Shown: positions 16,039 to 26,991, counted from the stretch's first letter. The stretch: DNA of 64,000 bases from Leucobacter massiliensis (GCF_002982315.1 NZ_MWZD01000016.1:62001-126000), one strand, 5' to 3'. The notes: generated by a model not told the origin, from the letters alone. Numbers and translations: made by a program.

Positions 16039-17838
16039 GTGCCGCAGACCGTCGGAGCGCGCCTGGCGCACTTCATTCGCCAGTACGGGCTGCTCTTCCT
16101 GCTCGACGCCCTCGCCTGGGCGATCGCGATCCTCGCGGCGCTCGTCCTCCGCTTCGACTTCAATCTCGCGCGCATCCACCCCGGCTGGACGGCCGCGGTC
16201 ATCGGGGTCACGATCGTGCTCCAGCTGCTCGGCGGGTGGGTGTTCTGGCTCTACCGCAACCGCTACGAGCTGGGCAGCTTCGACGAGGTCCGCTCGCTCG
16301 TCCTCGACATCACCGCGGTGATGGTCGCCGCCTGGCTCTTCGCCTATCTGGTCGGCTACGGCAACGGGATCCCGCGCAGCACCCTCATCATCGCGGCCCC
16401 CATCGCCTTCAGCCTGATGGGCGTCGCCCGGTATCTCGTCCGGCTCTCCAACGAGCGGCAGCTCAAGCCCGGGGAGGAGGCCGAGCGGACCCTGCTCTAC
16501 GGCGCCGGCTATCTCGGCGTGCAGACGGCGAAGCGTCTCCTCACCGATGCGAAGGGCTCCGCCCTGCCGGTCGGCTTCATCGACGACGACCCCGCGAAGC
16601 GTCACCAGGAGGTGCGCGGGGTGCGCGTGCTGGGCTCCCTCGACGATCTTCCCCGGATCGGGCGGATGACGCGCGCCACGAAGCTGATCGTCTGCATCGG
16701 CGACGCCGACGCCACGCTGATGCGCAGGGTCGACGAGCTCGCCGACCGCTGCGGCATGACCGCCATGGTGCTGCCCCCGCTCGAGCAGATCCTGCTCAAC
16801 GCCTCCGTCATCTCGAATGTGCGCGAGCTCGCGATCGAGGATCTCATCGGCAGGCACCCGGTCCGCCTGGAGACGGAGTCGATCGCCGAGTACCTGCAGG
16901 GCAAGCGCGTGCTCGTGACGGGCGCTGGCGGATCGATCGGCTCCGAGCTCTGCCGGCAGCTCGCCCGCTTCGCCCCCAGCGAGCTCATCATGCTCGACCG
17001 CGACGAGACCGCGCTGCAGGAGACGCAGCTGTCGATCAGCGGGCACGGCCTGCTCGACACGAACGACGTGGTGCTCGCCGACATCCGCGACCCGGAGACG
17101 CTGAACCGGATCTTCGCCGAGCGCAGGCCCGAGGTCGTCTTCCACGCGGCCGCACTGAAGCACCTGCCCATGCTCGAGCAGTACCCCGACGAGGCGTGGA
17201 AGACGAATGTGCTCGGCACCCTCAACGTGCTCCGCGCCGCCGCCTCCGTGGGGGTGGGCACCTTCGTGAACATCTCCACCGACAAGGCCGCGAACCCGAC
17301 GAGCGTGCTCGGCCACTCGAAGCGGGTGGCCGAGAAGCTGACGGCGTGGATGGCGGAGCACACGGGCGAGCGCTACCTCTCGGTGCGGTTCGGCAATGTG
17401 ATCGGCAGCCGTGGCTCGATGCTGCCCACGTTCCGCAAGCTCATCGATGCCGGCGGGCCGGTCACGGTCACGCACCCCGAGGTGACGCGCTACTTCATGA
17501 CGATCCCGGAGGCCTGCCAGCTCGTGGTGCAGGCAGGCGGCATCGGGCGCCGCGGCGAGGTCCTGATCCTCGACATGGGGGAGCCCGTCCGCATCCTCGA
17601 CGTCGCGAAGCGCATGATCGCGCAGTCGGGGAAGGACATCGAGATCATCTTCACCGGGCTGCGGCACGGTGAGAAGCTGCACGAGGAACTGGTGGGCGAG
17701 GGCGAGGGCGACGAGCGCCCGTTCCACCCGAAGATCGCGCACGCGCACGTCGACACGATCTCGCCGGAGGTGCTCGATCACGAGGGGTGGGTCGCGCGCA
17801 TGGACCTGACCGAGGCGGCAGAGGAGCGGGTGCAGTGA
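16039..17838 (+). CDS. Membrane-bound nucleotide-sugar 4,6-dehydratase, PglF/CapD type
   Basis: A 599-residue enzyme of the PglF/WbpM/CapD family, which converts UDP-GlcNAc-type sugars to 4-keto-6-deoxy intermediates for surface glycans. Four membrane helices fill about residues 15-130, a first Rossmann-like domain starts at LLYGAGYLGVQTAKRLL, and the catalytic domain has the NAD-binding glycine motif TGAGGSIGSELCRQL. The GTG at 16039 was chosen because GAGAGAGGGAGG lies just upstream; an earlier in-frame GTG at 15988 would add 17 residues. Its last four bases overlap the downstream glycosyltransferase gene. Its place between tuf and rpsJ, where the str and S10 clusters usually adjoin, is unexpected. 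Confidence 0.85.
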   Translation: MPQTVGARLAHFIRQYGLLFLLDALAWAIAILAALVLRFDFNLARIHPGWTAAVIGVTIVLQLLGGWVFWLYRNRYELGSFDEVRSLVLDITAVMVAAWLFAYLVGYGNGIPRSTLIIAAPIAFSLMGVARYLVRLSNERQLKPGEEAERTLLYGAGYLGVQTAKRLLTDAKGSALPVGFIDDDPAKRHQEVRGVRVLGSLDDLPRIGRMTRATKLIVCIGDADATLMRRVDELADRCGMTAMVLPPLEQILLNASVISNVRELAIEDLIGRHPVRLETESIAEYLQGKRVLVTGAGGSIGSELCRQLARFAPSELIMLDRDETALQETQLSISGHGLLDTNDVVLADIRDPETLNRIFAERRPEVVFHAAALKHLPMLEQYPDEAWKTNVLGTLNVLRAAASVGVGTFVNISTDKAANPTSVLGHSKRVAEKLTAWMAEHTGERYLSVRFGNVIGSRGSMLPTFRKLIDAGGPVTVTHPEVTRYFMTIPEACQLVVQAGGIGRRGEVLILDMGEPVRILDVAKRMIAQSGKDIEIIFTGLRHGEKLHEELVGEGEGDERPFHPKIAHAHVDTISPEVLDHEGWVARMDLTEAAEERVQ

Positions 17839-18950
17839 GCGGAGGAACCGTCGCCGTTCTGGCCGCTAGCATCGCCCTGATGCTCAGCCTGGTGCTGCCG
17901 TTCGCGGTCCGTCCCCTGCTGGTGCGGCTCGGGATCATGGACGTGCCGAACGAGCGCTCCTCGCATCAGCGCCCGGTGCTGCGCGGCCTGGGGCTCGCGG
18001 TGCTGATCGCGCTGGTGATCGCGGAGGGCGCGGCGACGCTCGCCCTGCTGGCGGGCCAGCCGATGCCGCTGCCCGGCGGCGCGGTGCTGCTGGTGGTGCT
18101 GCTCGGCTCGCTGTGCGCGGGCCTGCTGGGGCTCGCGGAGGATCTGCGCGGGCTCAGCGTGGGGGTGCGCAGTGCCCTGCTGCTCGGGATCGCGGCGGCG
18201 TCGGCGACGGCGCTGCTGTGGCTCGGGAACACCTCCGAGGCCTTCGCGCCGTATGTCGGGGAGTTCGGAGCCGCATCGTTCGGATGGGCGGCCTGGGCGC
18301 ACGTGCAGCTGCCGCTGTGGGGGCTCATCCTGCTGGGCGTCTACGCGGTGCTGTTCATCTCGAGCTACATCAACGTGGCGAACTTCATGGACGGGCTGAA
18401 CGGCATCAGCGGCTTCCACGGCGTGATCGCCGGGCTTGCCTTCGCCGCTTCGGGGGCCATCCTCTCGATGCCGTGGCTGCTGACGGCGGGGCTTGTGCTG
18501 GCGGCGGCCTTCGCGGGGTTCCTGCCGTGGAACCTGACGAAGCCGGGTGCCTTCCTGGGCGATGTGGGCAGCTACCTGCTCGGCGGCGCCGTGGCGATCA
18601 CGAGCTTCGCCGCGCTCGTCGGCGGGGTGCCGCTGCTGGCCACGATCGGCCCGATGGTGATCTACTTCGGCGACGTGGGGGTGACCCTGGTGAAGCGGCT
18701 GCGCGCTGGGCACCGCTGGGACGAGCCGCACAAGGAGCACACCTATCAGCGGATCCAGCAGCTCGGCTACTCGCATGTGGCGGCGTCCGGGATGACGGCC
18801 GCGGCGACCCTGGCGGCCTCCCTGCTCGGTCTCGGCTCGATCTTCACGAACCTGCTCGGCACCCTCGGGCTGCTGCTCTCGGGCCTTGCCGTGCTCGTCA
18901 TCTACCTCCTCCTCCCGAGCCTCCTCCCGGCTCGTTCCCCCCGCCCCTAA
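17835..18950 (+). CDS. Polyprenyl-phosphate sugar-1-phosphate transferase, WecA/MraY-like
   Basis: A 371-residue multi-pass membrane protein of glycosyltransferase family 4. Hallmarks are DVPNERSSHQRPVLRG near the N-terminus, NFMDGLNG, FLGDVGS and the C-terminal cytoplasmic loop HKEHTYQRIQQLG. Such enzymes load a sugar phosphate onto undecaprenyl phosphate, the first membrane step of glycan synthesis. The GTG start overlaps the stop of the dehydratase gene (GTGA), which suggests translational coupling and a shared pathway: the dehydratase supplies the modified sugar and this enzyme attaches it to the lipid carrier. The pattern fits the WbpL/WecA group better than MraY. Confidence 0.85.
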   Translation: MSGGTVAVLAASIALMLSLVLPFAVRPLLVRLGIMDVPNERSSHQRPVLRGLGLAVLIALVIAEGAATLALLAGQPMPLPGGAVLLVVLLGSLCAGLLGLAEDLRGLSVGVRSALLLGIAAASATALLWLGNTSEAFAPYVGEFGAASFGWAAWAHVQLPLWGLILLGVYAVLFISSYINVANFMDGLNGISGFHGVIAGLAFAASGAILSMPWLLTAGLVLAAAFAGFLPWNLTKPGAFLGDVGSYLLGGAVAITSFAALVGGVPLLATIGPMVIYFGDVGVTLVKRLRAGHRWDEPHKEHTYQRIQQLGYSHVAASGMTAAATLAASLLGLGSIFTNLLGTLGLLLSGLAVLVIYLLLPSLLPARSPRP

Positions 18951-19301
18951 CACCCGCGACACGCCCGGGTTGCATCGATCCGGGGCGCCGTGCGAGAATA
19001 GACAGGTTCAGTACTCCGCGCTTCGGGGCGGGTCACTGCCAGGCTGTGCATAGCCGCTCCGGTTTCCGGGGCCCGGGCTAGGCCGCGGGTAGCGAACAAC
19101 ACCCGCACGCCGTTCGGCGGCCAGACGAGAGTCCGGCCGTCTTCGTGTGTGTGGGGCGCGCGCGAGCGCGTTTTGACAGGTGAACAGAGACCCAGCATGC
19201 GGTGTCAGCAGACACGCGGGTGCCAGGGCGCTGGTACGCAAGACGTCCAATGCCGAGATCCCCGGATCCCGGTACGACGCAAGTAGAAAGTAGAGAGTCA
19301 C
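18951..19301 (+). promoter_or_regulatory. S10 operon promoter and structured leader
   Basis: No gene is seen in these 351 bases. A possible promoter is TTGCAT (18970-18975) and GAGAAT (18994-18999), 18 bases apart. The leader of about 290 bases can form a hairpin at 19118-19139 (CGGCC.GAC/GTC.GGCCG) and another at 19157-19170 (CGCGC/GCGCG) that is followed by TTTT. The second resembles an attenuator. Autoregulation of S10 operons by L4 is known in E. coli; whether this unrelated leader works similarly cannot be read from sequence. Confidence 0.5.
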
Positions 19302-19610
19302 ATGGCGGGACAGAAGATCCGCATCCGACTGAAGTCGTATGACCACGAGGTCATCGACAGCTCCGCACGCAAGATCGTCGACACGGTGACCCGCGCGGGT
19401 GCGACCGTGATCGGCCCCGTGCCGCTCCCCACGGAGAAGAACGTGATCGCCGTGATCCGTTCGCCCCACAAGTACAAGGACAGCCGCGAGCACTTCGAGA
19501 AGCGCACGCACAAGCGCCTGATCGACATCGTCGATCCCACTCCGAAGGCCGTCGATTCGCTCATGCGACTCGATCTGCCTGCCGACGTCAACATCGAGAT
19601 CAAGCTCTAA
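19302..19610 (+). CDS. rpsJ: 30S ribosomal protein S10
   Basis: S10, 102 residues ([19 protein letters not shown]), in the head of the small subunit and also the NusE transcription antitermination partner in bacteria generally. The loop [20 protein letters not shown] is intact. First gene of the S10 cluster, behind a long leader and an AGAGAG ribosome site. Confidence 0.98.
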   Translation: MAGQKIRIRLKSYDHEVIDSSARKIVDTVTRAGATVIGPVPLPTEKNVIAVIRSPHKYKDSREHFEKRTHKRLIDIVDPTPKAVDSLMRLDLPADVNIEIKL

Positions 19611-19624
19611 GGGGGGATCCGAAC

Positions 19625-20278
19625 ATGTCTGTTGCACGCAATGTGAAGGGTCTCCTGGGCACCAAGCTCGGCATGACGCAGGTCTGGGACGAGGACGGCA
19701 AGGTCGTTCCCGTCACGGTCATCGAGGTGGCTCCCAACGTGGTCACGCAGATCCGCACCCCCGAGGTCGACGGCTACAGCGCCGTGCAGATCGCCGCGGG
19801 TCAGATCGACCCCCGCAAGGTGAACAAGCCCACCGCCGGCCACTTCGAGAAGGCCGGGGTCACCCCGCGTCGTCACCTCACCGAGGTGCGCACGGCCGAT
19901 GCCGGCGAGTACGCGCTGGGCCAGGAGCTCACCGTCGACGGCACCTTCGAGGCCGGTCAGAAGATCGACGTCGTCGGCACCTCGAAGGGCAAGGGCTTCG
20001 CGGGCACCATGAAGCGTCACAACTTCAAGGGCGTCTCCGCCTCGCACGGTGCGCACCGCAACCACCGCAAGCCGGGCTCGATCGGCGGCGCCGCGACCCC
20101 CGGTCGCGTGTTCAAGGGCCAGCGCATGGCCGGTCGCATGGGTGGCGAGCGCGTCACCGTGCAGAACCTGACCGTGCAGGCGATCGACGCCGAGAAGGGT
20201 CTCATCCTGGTCAAGGGTGCGGTTCCCGGTGCTCGCGGTCGTCTCGTTTTCGTTCGCAACGCAGTGAAGGGGGCGTAG
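19625..20278 (+). CDS. rplC: 50S ribosomal protein L3
   Basis: L3, 217 residues, reaches the peptidyl transferase centre. [10 protein letters not shown] near the N-terminus and the central loop [20 protein letters not shown] are typical. The start lies 14 bases after rpsJ, behind AAGGGGGGATCCGAAC. Confidence 0.98.
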   Translation: MSVARNVKGLLGTKLGMTQVWDEDGKVVPVTVIEVAPNVVTQIRTPEVDGYSAVQIAAGQIDPRKVNKPTAGHFEKAGVTPRRHLTEVRTADAGEYALGQELTVDGTFEAGQKIDVVGTSKGKGFAGTMKRHNFKGVSASHGAHRNHRKPGSIGGAATPGRVFKGQRMAGRMGGERVTVQNLTVQAIDAEKGLILVKGAVPGARGRLVFVRNAVKGA

Positions 20279-20281
20279 TTC

Positions 20282-20950
20282 ATGGCTACCGCTACCAAGC
20301 TCGAGGTGCTCGACGCCCAGGGTAAGAAGGCCGGTTCGGTCGAGCTTCCCGAGTCGATCTTCGCCGTCGAGACCAACGTCCCGCTGATCCACCAGGTGGT
20401 GACCGCGCAGCTCGCCGCTGCCCGCCAGGGGACGCACAAGACCAAGAACCGCGGCGAGGTCTCCGGTTCGGGCGTCAAGCCGTTCAAGCAGAAGGGCACC
20501 GGCCGTTCCCGTCAGGGTTCGGTGCGTGCTCCCGAGCACCGCGGCGGCGGCGTCGTGCACGGCCCGGTGCCGCGCGACTACGCGCAGCGCACCCCCAAGA
20601 AGATGATCGCTGCGGCTCTGCGCGGCCTGCTCTCGGATCGCGCTCGCGCGAACCGCCTGCACGTCGTCGAGTCCTTCGGCATCGGGGACAAGCCCAGCAC
20701 CAAGACCGCGCGCGAGTTCCTCGCCTCGGTGGCGCCGGGCAAGCGCGTGCTCGTTGTCGTGGAGCGCGAGGACGAGGTCACCACGCTGAGCGTGCGCAAC
20801 CTGCCTCACGTCCACGTGCTGTTCCAGGATCAGCTCAACGCCTACGACGTGGTCGTCAGCGACGATCTCGTCTTCACCAAGGCAGCCTTCGACGCCTTCG
20901 TCGGCGGCCGCACGGCTGAGGCACACACCGCTAAGGAGGGCACGAAGTGA
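20282..20950 (+). CDS. rplD: 50S ribosomal protein L4
   Basis: L4, 222 residues. The extended loop that lines the exit tunnel is visible as [19 protein letters not shown], with no change suggesting macrolide resistance that can be judged by eye. In E. coli L4 represses its own operon; here that is only a possibility. Overlaps rplW by four bases. Confidence 0.97.
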   Translation: MATATKLEVLDAQGKKAGSVELPESIFAVETNVPLIHQVVTAQLAAARQGTHKTKNRGEVSGSGVKPFKQKGTGRSRQGSVRAPEHRGGGVVHGPVPRDYAQRTPKKMIAAALRGLLSDRARANRLHVVESFGIGDKPSTKTAREFLASVAPGKRVLVVVEREDEVTTLSVRNLPHVHVLFQDQLNAYDVVVSDDLVFTKAAFDAFVGGRTAEAHTAKEGTK

Positions 20951-21246
20951 GCCTGCCCAAGTCTGCACACGACGTCATCATCCGCCCCATCGTCTCCGAG
21001 AAGAGCTACAACCTCATCGACGCGAACGGCCAGTACACCTTCGAGGTGCAGCCGAACGCTTCGAAGACGGAGATCAAGCTCGCGATCGAGGAGGTGTTCA
21101 ACGTGAAGGTCGGCAAGATCAACACGCTGAACCGCAAGGGCAAGACCCGCCGCACTCGCAACGGCCTCGGCAAGCGCAAGGACACCAAGCGCGCCATCGT
21201 CACGCTGAAGTCGGGCTCCATCGACATCTTCACGGCTGCGCTGTAG
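20947..21246 (+). CDS. rplW: 50S ribosomal protein L23
   Basis: L23, 99 residues, at the tunnel exit where trigger factor and the signal recognition particle dock in bacteria. The GTG start is embedded in the end of rplD (GTGA overlap). [12 protein letters not shown] is the conserved N-terminal motif. Confidence 0.97.
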   Translation: MSLPKSAHDVIIRPIVSEKSYNLIDANGQYTFEVQPNASKTEIKLAIEEVFNVKVGKINTLNRKGKTRRTRNGLGKRKDTKRAIVTLKSGSIDIFTAAL

Positions 21247-21268
21247 AAGGGGCGAAGAGGAACACAAC

Positions 21269-22105
<837 letters not shown>

Positions 22106-22129
22106 TCGGCAGGTAGGAGAGAGTAGAAG

Positions 22130-22411
22130 ATGCCTCGTAGTCTCAAGAAGGGCCCCTTCGTCGACAACCACCTGCTGAACAAGGTGGTTGCCCAGAACGA
22201 AGCCGGCACCAAGAACGTGATCAAGACCTGGTCGCGCCGCTCGATGATCATCCCCGCCATGCTGGGGCACACGATCGCGGTGCACGACGGTCGCAAGCAC
22301 ATCCCGGTGTTCGTCACCGAGACCATGGTCGGTCACAAGCTGGGCGAGTTCGCGCCCACGCGCACCTTCCGTGGTCACGTGAAGGACGACAAGAAGGGCC
22401 GTCGCCGCTGA
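22130..22411 (+). CDS. rpsS: 30S ribosomal protein S19
   Basis: S19, 93 residues ([16 protein letters not shown]), in the head of the small subunit contacting S13. The motif [20 protein letters not shown] is canonical. Preceded by TAGGAGAGAGTAGAAG. Confidence 0.98.
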   Translation: MPRSLKKGPFVDNHLLNKVVAQNEAGTKNVIKTWSRRSMIIPAMLGHTIAVHDGRKHIPVFVTETMVGHKLGEFAPTRTFRGHVKDDKKGRRR

Positions 22412-22437
22412 CGCGGGGACGTGAAGGAGGAAGAGAA

Positions 22438-22818
22438 ATGGTGGAGTCGATCGCACGCGTGCGTCATATCCGCATCACCCCCCAGAAGGCCCGTCGCGTC
22501 GTTGACCTGATCCGCGGCAAGAACGCCCAGGAGGCCCTGGCCATCCTGAAGTTCGCCCCGCAGGCCGCCTCGGAGCCGATCTTCAAGCTGGTCGCGTCGG
22601 CAATCGCCAACGCCCGCGTGAAGGCCGACAAGGAGAACCTGCGTCTCAACGAGGACGAGCTGGTCATCGCTCGCGCCTTCGTGGACGAGGGCGCGACGCT
22701 CAAGCGCTTCCGCCCCCGCGCACAGGGACGCGCATTCCGCATCAACAAGCGCACGAGCCACATCACGGTCGTTCTGCAGACCGCCGATGAGCTCGCGGCC
22801 GCGAAGAAGGGAGCCTAA
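22438..22818 (+). CDS. rplV: 50S ribosomal protein L22
   Basis: L22, 126 residues, lines the exit tunnel. The beta-hairpin loop includes [20 protein letters not shown]. The ATG follows GAAGGAGGAAGAGAA. Confidence 0.97.
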   Translation: MVESIARVRHIRITPQKARRVVDLIRGKNAQEALAILKFAPQAASEPIFKLVASAIANARVKADKENLRLNEDELVIARAFVDEGATLKRFRPRAQGRAFRINKRTSHITVVLQTADELAAAKKGA

Positions 22819-22822
22819 CGGT

Positions 22823-23581
22823 ATGGGCCAGAAGATTCATCCCTACGGCTTCCGCCTCGGGATCACCACCGACCACGTGTCGCGCTGGTTCTCGGACTCG
22901 ACCAAGAAGGGTCAGCGTTACGCCGACTACCTGGCCGAGGACATCAAGATCCGCCAGCACCTGACGAAGCAGCTCGATCGCGCCGGCGTCTCGCGCGTCG
23001 AGATCGAGCGCACCCGTGATCGCGTTCGCGTGGACATCCACTCGGCGCGTCCGGGCATCGTCATCGGCCGCCGCGGCGCCGAGGCCGAGCGCATCCGCGC
23101 CGACCTCGAGAAGCTCACCGGCAAGCAGATCCAGCTGAACATCCTCGAGGTGAAGAACCCCGAGGCCGACGCTCAGCTGGTCGCCCAGGGCATCGCCGAG
23201 CAGCTCGCTGCTCGCGTGGCGTTCCGCCGCGCGATGCGCAAGGGCCTGCAGGGCGCGCAGCGCGCCGGTGCCAAGGGCATCCGCATCCAGGTCTCCGGCC
23301 GCCTCGGCGGCGCCGAGATGAGCCGCTCCGAGTTCTACCGCGAGGGGCGCGTGCCGCTGCACACCCTGCGCGCGAACATCGACTACGGCTTCTACGAGGC
23401 GAAGACCACCTTCGGCCGCATCGGCGTGAAGGTCTGGATCTACAAGGGCGACCTGACCAACAAGGAACTCGCTCGCGAGCAGGCGGCCCAGAAGCCGTCG
23501 CGCGATCGCGGCGATCGTCGCCGCGCGCCCCGTGGCGCGCAGGCCGAGGCTGCACCCGCTGCAGCAGGAGCGGAGAAGTAA
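22823..23581 (+). CDS. rpsC: 30S ribosomal protein S3
   Basis: S3, 252 residues, at the mRNA entry site. The start was set at ATG 22823 ([15 protein letters not shown]) behind GGGAG; an in-frame ATG at 22787 lies inside rplV and would add 12 unlikely residues. The KH-domain motif [13 protein letters not shown] is present. The last 40 residues are basic then Ala/Glu-rich ([12 protein letters not shown]), a tail common in actinobacterial S3. Confidence 0.97.
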   Translation: MGQKIHPYGFRLGITTDHVSRWFSDSTKKGQRYADYLAEDIKIRQHLTKQLDRAGVSRVEIERTRDRVRVDIHSARPGIVIGRRGAEAERIRADLEKLTGKQIQLNILEVKNPEADAQLVAQGIAEQLAARVAFRRAMRKGLQGAQRAGAKGIRIQVSGRLGGAEMSRSEFYREGRVPLHTLRANIDYGFYEAKTTFGRIGVKVWIYKGDLTNKELAREQAAQKPSRDRGDRRRAPRGAQAEAAPAAAGAEK

Positions 23582-23583
23582 GC

Positions 23584-24003
23584 ATGCTGATTCCCCGTCG
23601 AGTCAAGTACCGCAAACAGCACCACCCCAGCCGCAGCGGCCAGTCGAAGGGCGGCAACACGGTCGCCTTCGGTGAGTTCGGGATCCAGGCGCTGACCCCC
23701 GCGTACGTGACGAACCGTCAGATCGAGTCCGCTCGTATCGCGATGACCCGTCACATCAAGCGCGGCGGCAAGGTGTGGATCAACATCTACCCGGACCGTC
23801 CCCTCACCAAGAAGCCCGCGGAAACCCGCATGGGCTCCGGTAAGGGCTCGCCCGAGTGGTGGGTGGCCAATGTCAAGCCGGGCCGCGTCCTCTTCGAGGT
23901 CGCCGGTGTCAACGAGGAGCTCGCTCGTGAGGCGCTCACCCGCGCCATCCACAAGCTGCCCCTGAAGGCCCGCATTATCAAGCGCGAGGAGGGCGACGCG
24001 TAA
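23584..24003 (+). CDS. rplP: 50S ribosomal protein L16
   Basis: L16, 139 residues, positions tRNA in the A site. [19 protein letters not shown] and [15 protein letters not shown] are diagnostic. Its stop overlaps the start of rpmC by one base (TAATG). Confidence 0.98.
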   Translation: MLIPRRVKYRKQHHPSRSGQSKGGNTVAFGEFGIQALTPAYVTNRQIESARIAMTRHIKRGGKVWINIYPDRPLTKKPAETRMGSGKGSPEWWVANVKPGRVLFEVAGVNEELAREALTRAIHKLPLKARIIKREEGDA

Positions 24004-24326
24004 TGGCGATCGGCACGAAAGAACTGGCCATCACTGAACTCGATTCCTTCGAGAACGAGCGTCTGGCCGAGGAGCTCAAGAAGGCGAAGGCCGAGCTCTT
24101 CAACCTTCGCTTCCAGTCGGCCACCGGCCAGCTGGAGAGCCACGGCCGGGTCCGTCAGGTGAAGCGCGACATCGCCCGCATCTACACGGTGCTGCGCGAG
24201 CGCGAGCTGGGCATCCGGGTCACCCCGGCCGCCGCCCCGGCTCCCGCGAAGAAGAAGAGCAGCAAGAAGGCCGAGCAGGCGGCTGAGCCCGCCGAGTCGG
24301 CCAGCACCGAGACGAAGGAGGCCTGA
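24003..24326 (+). CDS. rpmC: 50S ribosomal protein L29 with C-terminal extension
   Basis: L29, 107 residues against about 65-80 in most bacteria. The core ([20 protein letters not shown] through [18 protein letters not shown]) is normal. About 40 extra residues follow, rich in Ala, Pro, Lys and Glu ([20 protein letters not shown]). The tail is low complexity and probably disordered near the tunnel exit. Confidence 0.95.
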   Translation: MAIGTKELAITELDSFENERLAEELKKAKAELFNLRFQSATGQLESHGRVRQVKRDIARIYTVLRERELGIRVTPAAAPAPAKKKSSKKAEQAAEPAESASTETKEA

Positions 24327-24328
24327 CC

Positions 24329-24604
24329 GTGGCTGCTGAGGTCGAGAAGGAACAGCGCGGCTACCGCAAGGCCCGCCGCGGCTACGTCGTCAGCGACAAG
24401 ATGGACAAGACCATCGTCGTCGAGGTCGAGGATCGCGTGAAGCACCCGCTGTACGGCAAGGTCATGCGCCGTTCGTCGAAGGTGAAGGCCCACGACGAGC
24501 AGAACACCGCCGGCATCGGCGATCTCGTGCTCATCCATGAGACCCGCCCGCTGAGCGCCACCAAGCGCTGGCGTCTGGTCGAGATCCTCGAGAAGGCGAA
24601 GTAA
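24329..24604 (+). CDS. rpsQ: 30S ribosomal protein S17
   Basis: S17, 91 residues, early-binding protein of the 16S 5' domain. Motifs [18 protein letters not shown] and [18 protein letters not shown] are typical. GTG start three bases after rpmC. Confidence 0.97.
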   Translation: MAAEVEKEQRGYRKARRGYVVSDKMDKTIVVEVEDRVKHPLYGKVMRRSSKVKAHDEQNTAGIGDLVLIHETRPLSATKRWRLVEILEKAK

Positions 24605-24635
24605 GCCTCGCGCTTACTGAGTGAAGGAGTAACTA

Positions 24636-25004
24636 GTGATTCAGCAGGAATCCCGGCTCAAGGTCGCCGATAACACCGGCGCCAAGGAGCTGCTCACCAT
24701 CCGCGTGCTCGGGGGTTCGAAGCGTCGGTACGCCGGTCTCGGCGACACCATCGTCGCGACCGTCAAGGACGCGATCCCCGGCGGCAACGTGAAGAAGGGC
24801 GACGTGGTCAAGGCCGTCGTCGTCCGGACGCGCAAGTCGACCCGTCGCGCCGATGGCTCGTACATCAGCTTCGACGAGAACGCCGCCGTCATTCTCAAGG
24901 CCGACGGGGAGCCCCGCGGCACCCGTATCTTCGGGCCGGTCGGCCGTGAGCTGCGCGACAAGCGGTTCATGAAGATCGTCTCGCTCGCACCGGAGGTGAT
25001 CTAG
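24636..25004 (+). CDS. rplN: 50S ribosomal protein L14
   Basis: L14, 122 residues, part of inter-subunit bridges. [20 protein letters not shown] and [20 protein letters not shown] match the family. The GTG start sits behind GTGAAGGAGTAACTA. Confidence 0.98.
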   Translation: MIQQESRLKVADNTGAKELLTIRVLGGSKRRYAGLGDTIVATVKDAIPGGNVKKGDVVKAVVVRTRKSTRRADGSYISFDENAAVILKADGEPRGTRIFGPVGRELRDKRFMKIVSLAPEVI

Positions 25005-25008
25005 TCCT

Positions 25009-25371
25009 ATGGGCGCAAAGATCAAGAAGGGTGACCTCGTCGAGGTCATCTCGGGACCGTCGCAGGAGCGCGGCGGCTACAAGGGCAAGCAGGGGCGCGT
25101 CATCGAGGTGCTGTCCGAGAGCGATCGCGTGATCGTCGAGGGCGTCAACTTCGTGACGAAGCACGTGCGCGTCGGCCAGTCGGATCGTGGCACCCGCGAG
25201 GGTGGCATCGAGACCGTCGAGGCCCCGATCCACGTCTCGAACGTGGCCGTCGTCGACCCGGAGACGAAGAAGCCGACCCGCGTCGGCTTCCGCGTCGAAG
25301 AGGTGGAGCGCGACGGCAAGAAGAAGACCGTGCGCGTCCGCTACGCCAAGTCGTCTGGGAAGGACCTCTAA
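25009..25371 (+). CDS. rplX: 50S ribosomal protein L24
   Basis: L24, 120 residues, an assembly initiator. The KOW motif is visible in [21 protein letters not shown] 12-residue charged insertion near the middle ([15 protein letters not shown]) is usual for actinobacteria. It ends directly before the rplE start. Confidence 0.97.
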   Translation: MGAKIKKGDLVEVISGPSQERGGYKGKQGRVIEVLSESDRVIVEGVNFVTKHVRVGQSDRGTREGGIETVEAPIHVSNVAVVDPETKKPTRVGFRVEEVERDGKKKTVRVRYAKSSGKDL

Positions 25372-25932
25372 ATGACTGAGACCAAGGTTCAGCCCCGTCT
25401 CAAGCAGAAGTACCGGAGCGACATCGTTCCGCAGCTGCGCGAGGAGTTCGGCTACCCGAACATCATGCAGGTTCCCGGCGTCGTGAAGGTCGTCGTGAAC
25501 ACGGGCGTCGGCGACGCCGCTCGCGACAGCAAGGTGATCGAGGGCGCGATCGCGGATCTCACCAAGATCACCGGTCAGAAGCCCATGGTCACCAAGGCCC
25601 GCAAGTCGATCGCGCAGTTCAAGCTGCGCGAGGGCCAGGCGATCGGCGCGCACGTCACCCTCCGCGGTGACCGCGCCTGGGAGTTCCTCGACCGCCTGGT
25701 CAATCTCGCCCTGCCGCGTATCCGCGATTTCCGCGGGCTCTCGCCGAAGCAGTTCGACGGGAACGGCAACTACACCTTCGGTCTGACCGAGCAGAGTGTG
25801 TTCCACGAGATCGATCAGGATAAGATTGATCGGGTGCGCGGTTTCGACATCACCGTCGTGACCACCGCGAAGACCGACGACGAGGGACGGGCGCTGCTTC
25901 GCGCGCTCGGCTTCCCGTTCAAGGCCGAATAA
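25372..25932 (+). CDS. rplE: 50S ribosomal protein L5
   Basis: L5, 186 residues, binds 5S rRNA. Motifs [20 protein letters not shown] and the C-terminal [14 protein letters not shown] are canonical. The ATG abuts the rplX stop. In many bacteria rpsN follows, but here the next gene is rpsH after 117 bases that hold no S14 reading frame. Confidence 0.97.
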   Translation: MTETKVQPRLKQKYRSDIVPQLREEFGYPNIMQVPGVVKVVVNTGVGDAARDSKVIEGAIADLTKITGQKPMVTKARKSIAQFKLREGQAIGAHVTLRGDRAWEFLDRLVNLALPRIRDFRGLSPKQFDGNGNYTFGLTEQSVFHEIDQDKIDRVRGFDITVVTTAKTDDEGRALLRALGFPFKAE

Positions 25933-25952
25933 CTGAATAGTCCAAGCGGCGA

Positions 25953-25979
25953 GGGTGCCCGGGAGTTTCCCGGGCACCC
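25953..25979 (+). terminator. Strong stem-loop between rplE and rpsH
   Basis: GGGTGCCCGGGA (25953-25964) pairs perfectly with TCCCGGGCACCC (25968-25979) around a three-base loop. No T run follows. It sits where rpsN would usually be, so it may divide S10-type transcription from the spc set or stabilise upstream mRNA. Confidence 0.65.
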
Positions 25980-26049
25980 GATCCGTGTGTCACCCAGGTC
26001 GTACTCCGTGTAACGGGGTGCGATACCAGGCGAGAAAGAAGAGTCACTC

Positions 26050-26448
26050 ATGACGATGACTGATCCGGTCGCAGATATGCTGACCCGGCTGCGCAATGCG
26101 AACTCTGCGCATCATGACGACGTTTCGCTTCCCGGCTCGAAGCTGAAGGAGCGGATCGCTGAGATCCTCAAGCGAGAGGGCTACATCAAGGACTGGAAGG
26201 TCGAGGACGCGCGCGTCGGCACGACCCTCACCATGTCCCTGAAGTACGGCCCCAACCGCGAGCGCTCGATCGAGGGCATCAAGCGGGTGTCGAAGCCCGG
26301 CCTTCGCGTGTACGCGCGCTCCACCGAGATCCCGAGCGTGCTCGGCGGCCTCGGCATCGCGATCCTGTCCACCTCCTCGGGGCTCCTCACCGACCGCGAG
26401 GCCGAGCAGAAGGGCGTCGGCGGGGAAGTCCTCGCCTACGTGTGGTAA
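26050..26448 (+). CDS. rpsH: 30S ribosomal protein S8
   Basis: S8, 132 residues, binds the central domain of 16S rRNA and represses the spc operon in E. coli. [20 protein letters not shown] and [20 protein letters not shown] are typical. The start follows AGAAAGAAGAGTCACTC and comes after a hairpin and a 70-base gap that may hold a promoter; none was convincing. Confidence 0.97.
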   Translation: MTMTDPVADMLTRLRNANSAHHDDVSLPGSKLKERIAEILKREGYIKDWKVEDARVGTTLTMSLKYGPNRERSIEGIKRVSKPGLRVYARSTEIPSVLGGLGIAILSTSSGLLTDREAEQKGVGGEVLAYVW

Positions 26449-26454
26449 GCCGTC

Positions 26455-26991
26455 ATGTCACGTATTGGTAAGCTTCCCATCACCGTTCCCGGTGGTGTCG
26501 ACGTCAAGATCGAGGGCCAGAAGGTCACGGTCAAGGGTTCGAAGGGCGAGCTCTCGCTCGTCGTCTCCGAGCCCATCCGCGTTGCAGTCGAGGACGGACA
26601 GGTGCTGGTCACCCGTCCCGACGACGAGCGCGATTCCCGAGCGCTGCACGGCCTGACCCGCACGCTCATCAACAACAACATCATCGGTGTCACCGAGGGC
26701 TACACGAAGCAGCTCGAGGTCGTCGGCACGGGCTACCGCGTGCAGCAGAAGGGTTCGGGCCTGGAGCTCGCGCTCGGCTTCTCGCACCCGGTGAGCTTCG
26801 ATGCGCCGGAGGGCATCACCCTTGCGGTCGAGGGCAACACGAAGATCACCGTCAGCGGCATCTCGAAGCAGGCGGTCGGCGAAGTCGCTGCCAACATCCG
26901 CAAGCTGAAGAAGCCGGAGCCGTACAAGGGCAAGGGCATCCGCTACGCGGGCGAGGTCGTCCGTCGCAAGGCAGGAAAGGCTGGTAAGTAA
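26455..26991 (+). CDS. rplF: 50S ribosomal protein L6
   Basis: L6, 178 residues, two related domains near the factor-binding site. [15 protein letters not shown] and [19 protein letters not shown] are signatures. Six bases after rpsH. Confidence 0.98.
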   Translation: MSRIGKLPITVPGGVDVKIEGQKVTVKGSKGELSLVVSEPIRVAVEDGQVLVTRPDDERDSRALHGLTRTLINNNIIGVTEGYTKQLEVVGTGYRVQQKGSGLELALGFSHPVSFDAPEGITLAVEGNTKITVSGISKQAVGEVAANIRKLKKPEPYKGKGIRYAGEVVRRKAGKAGK

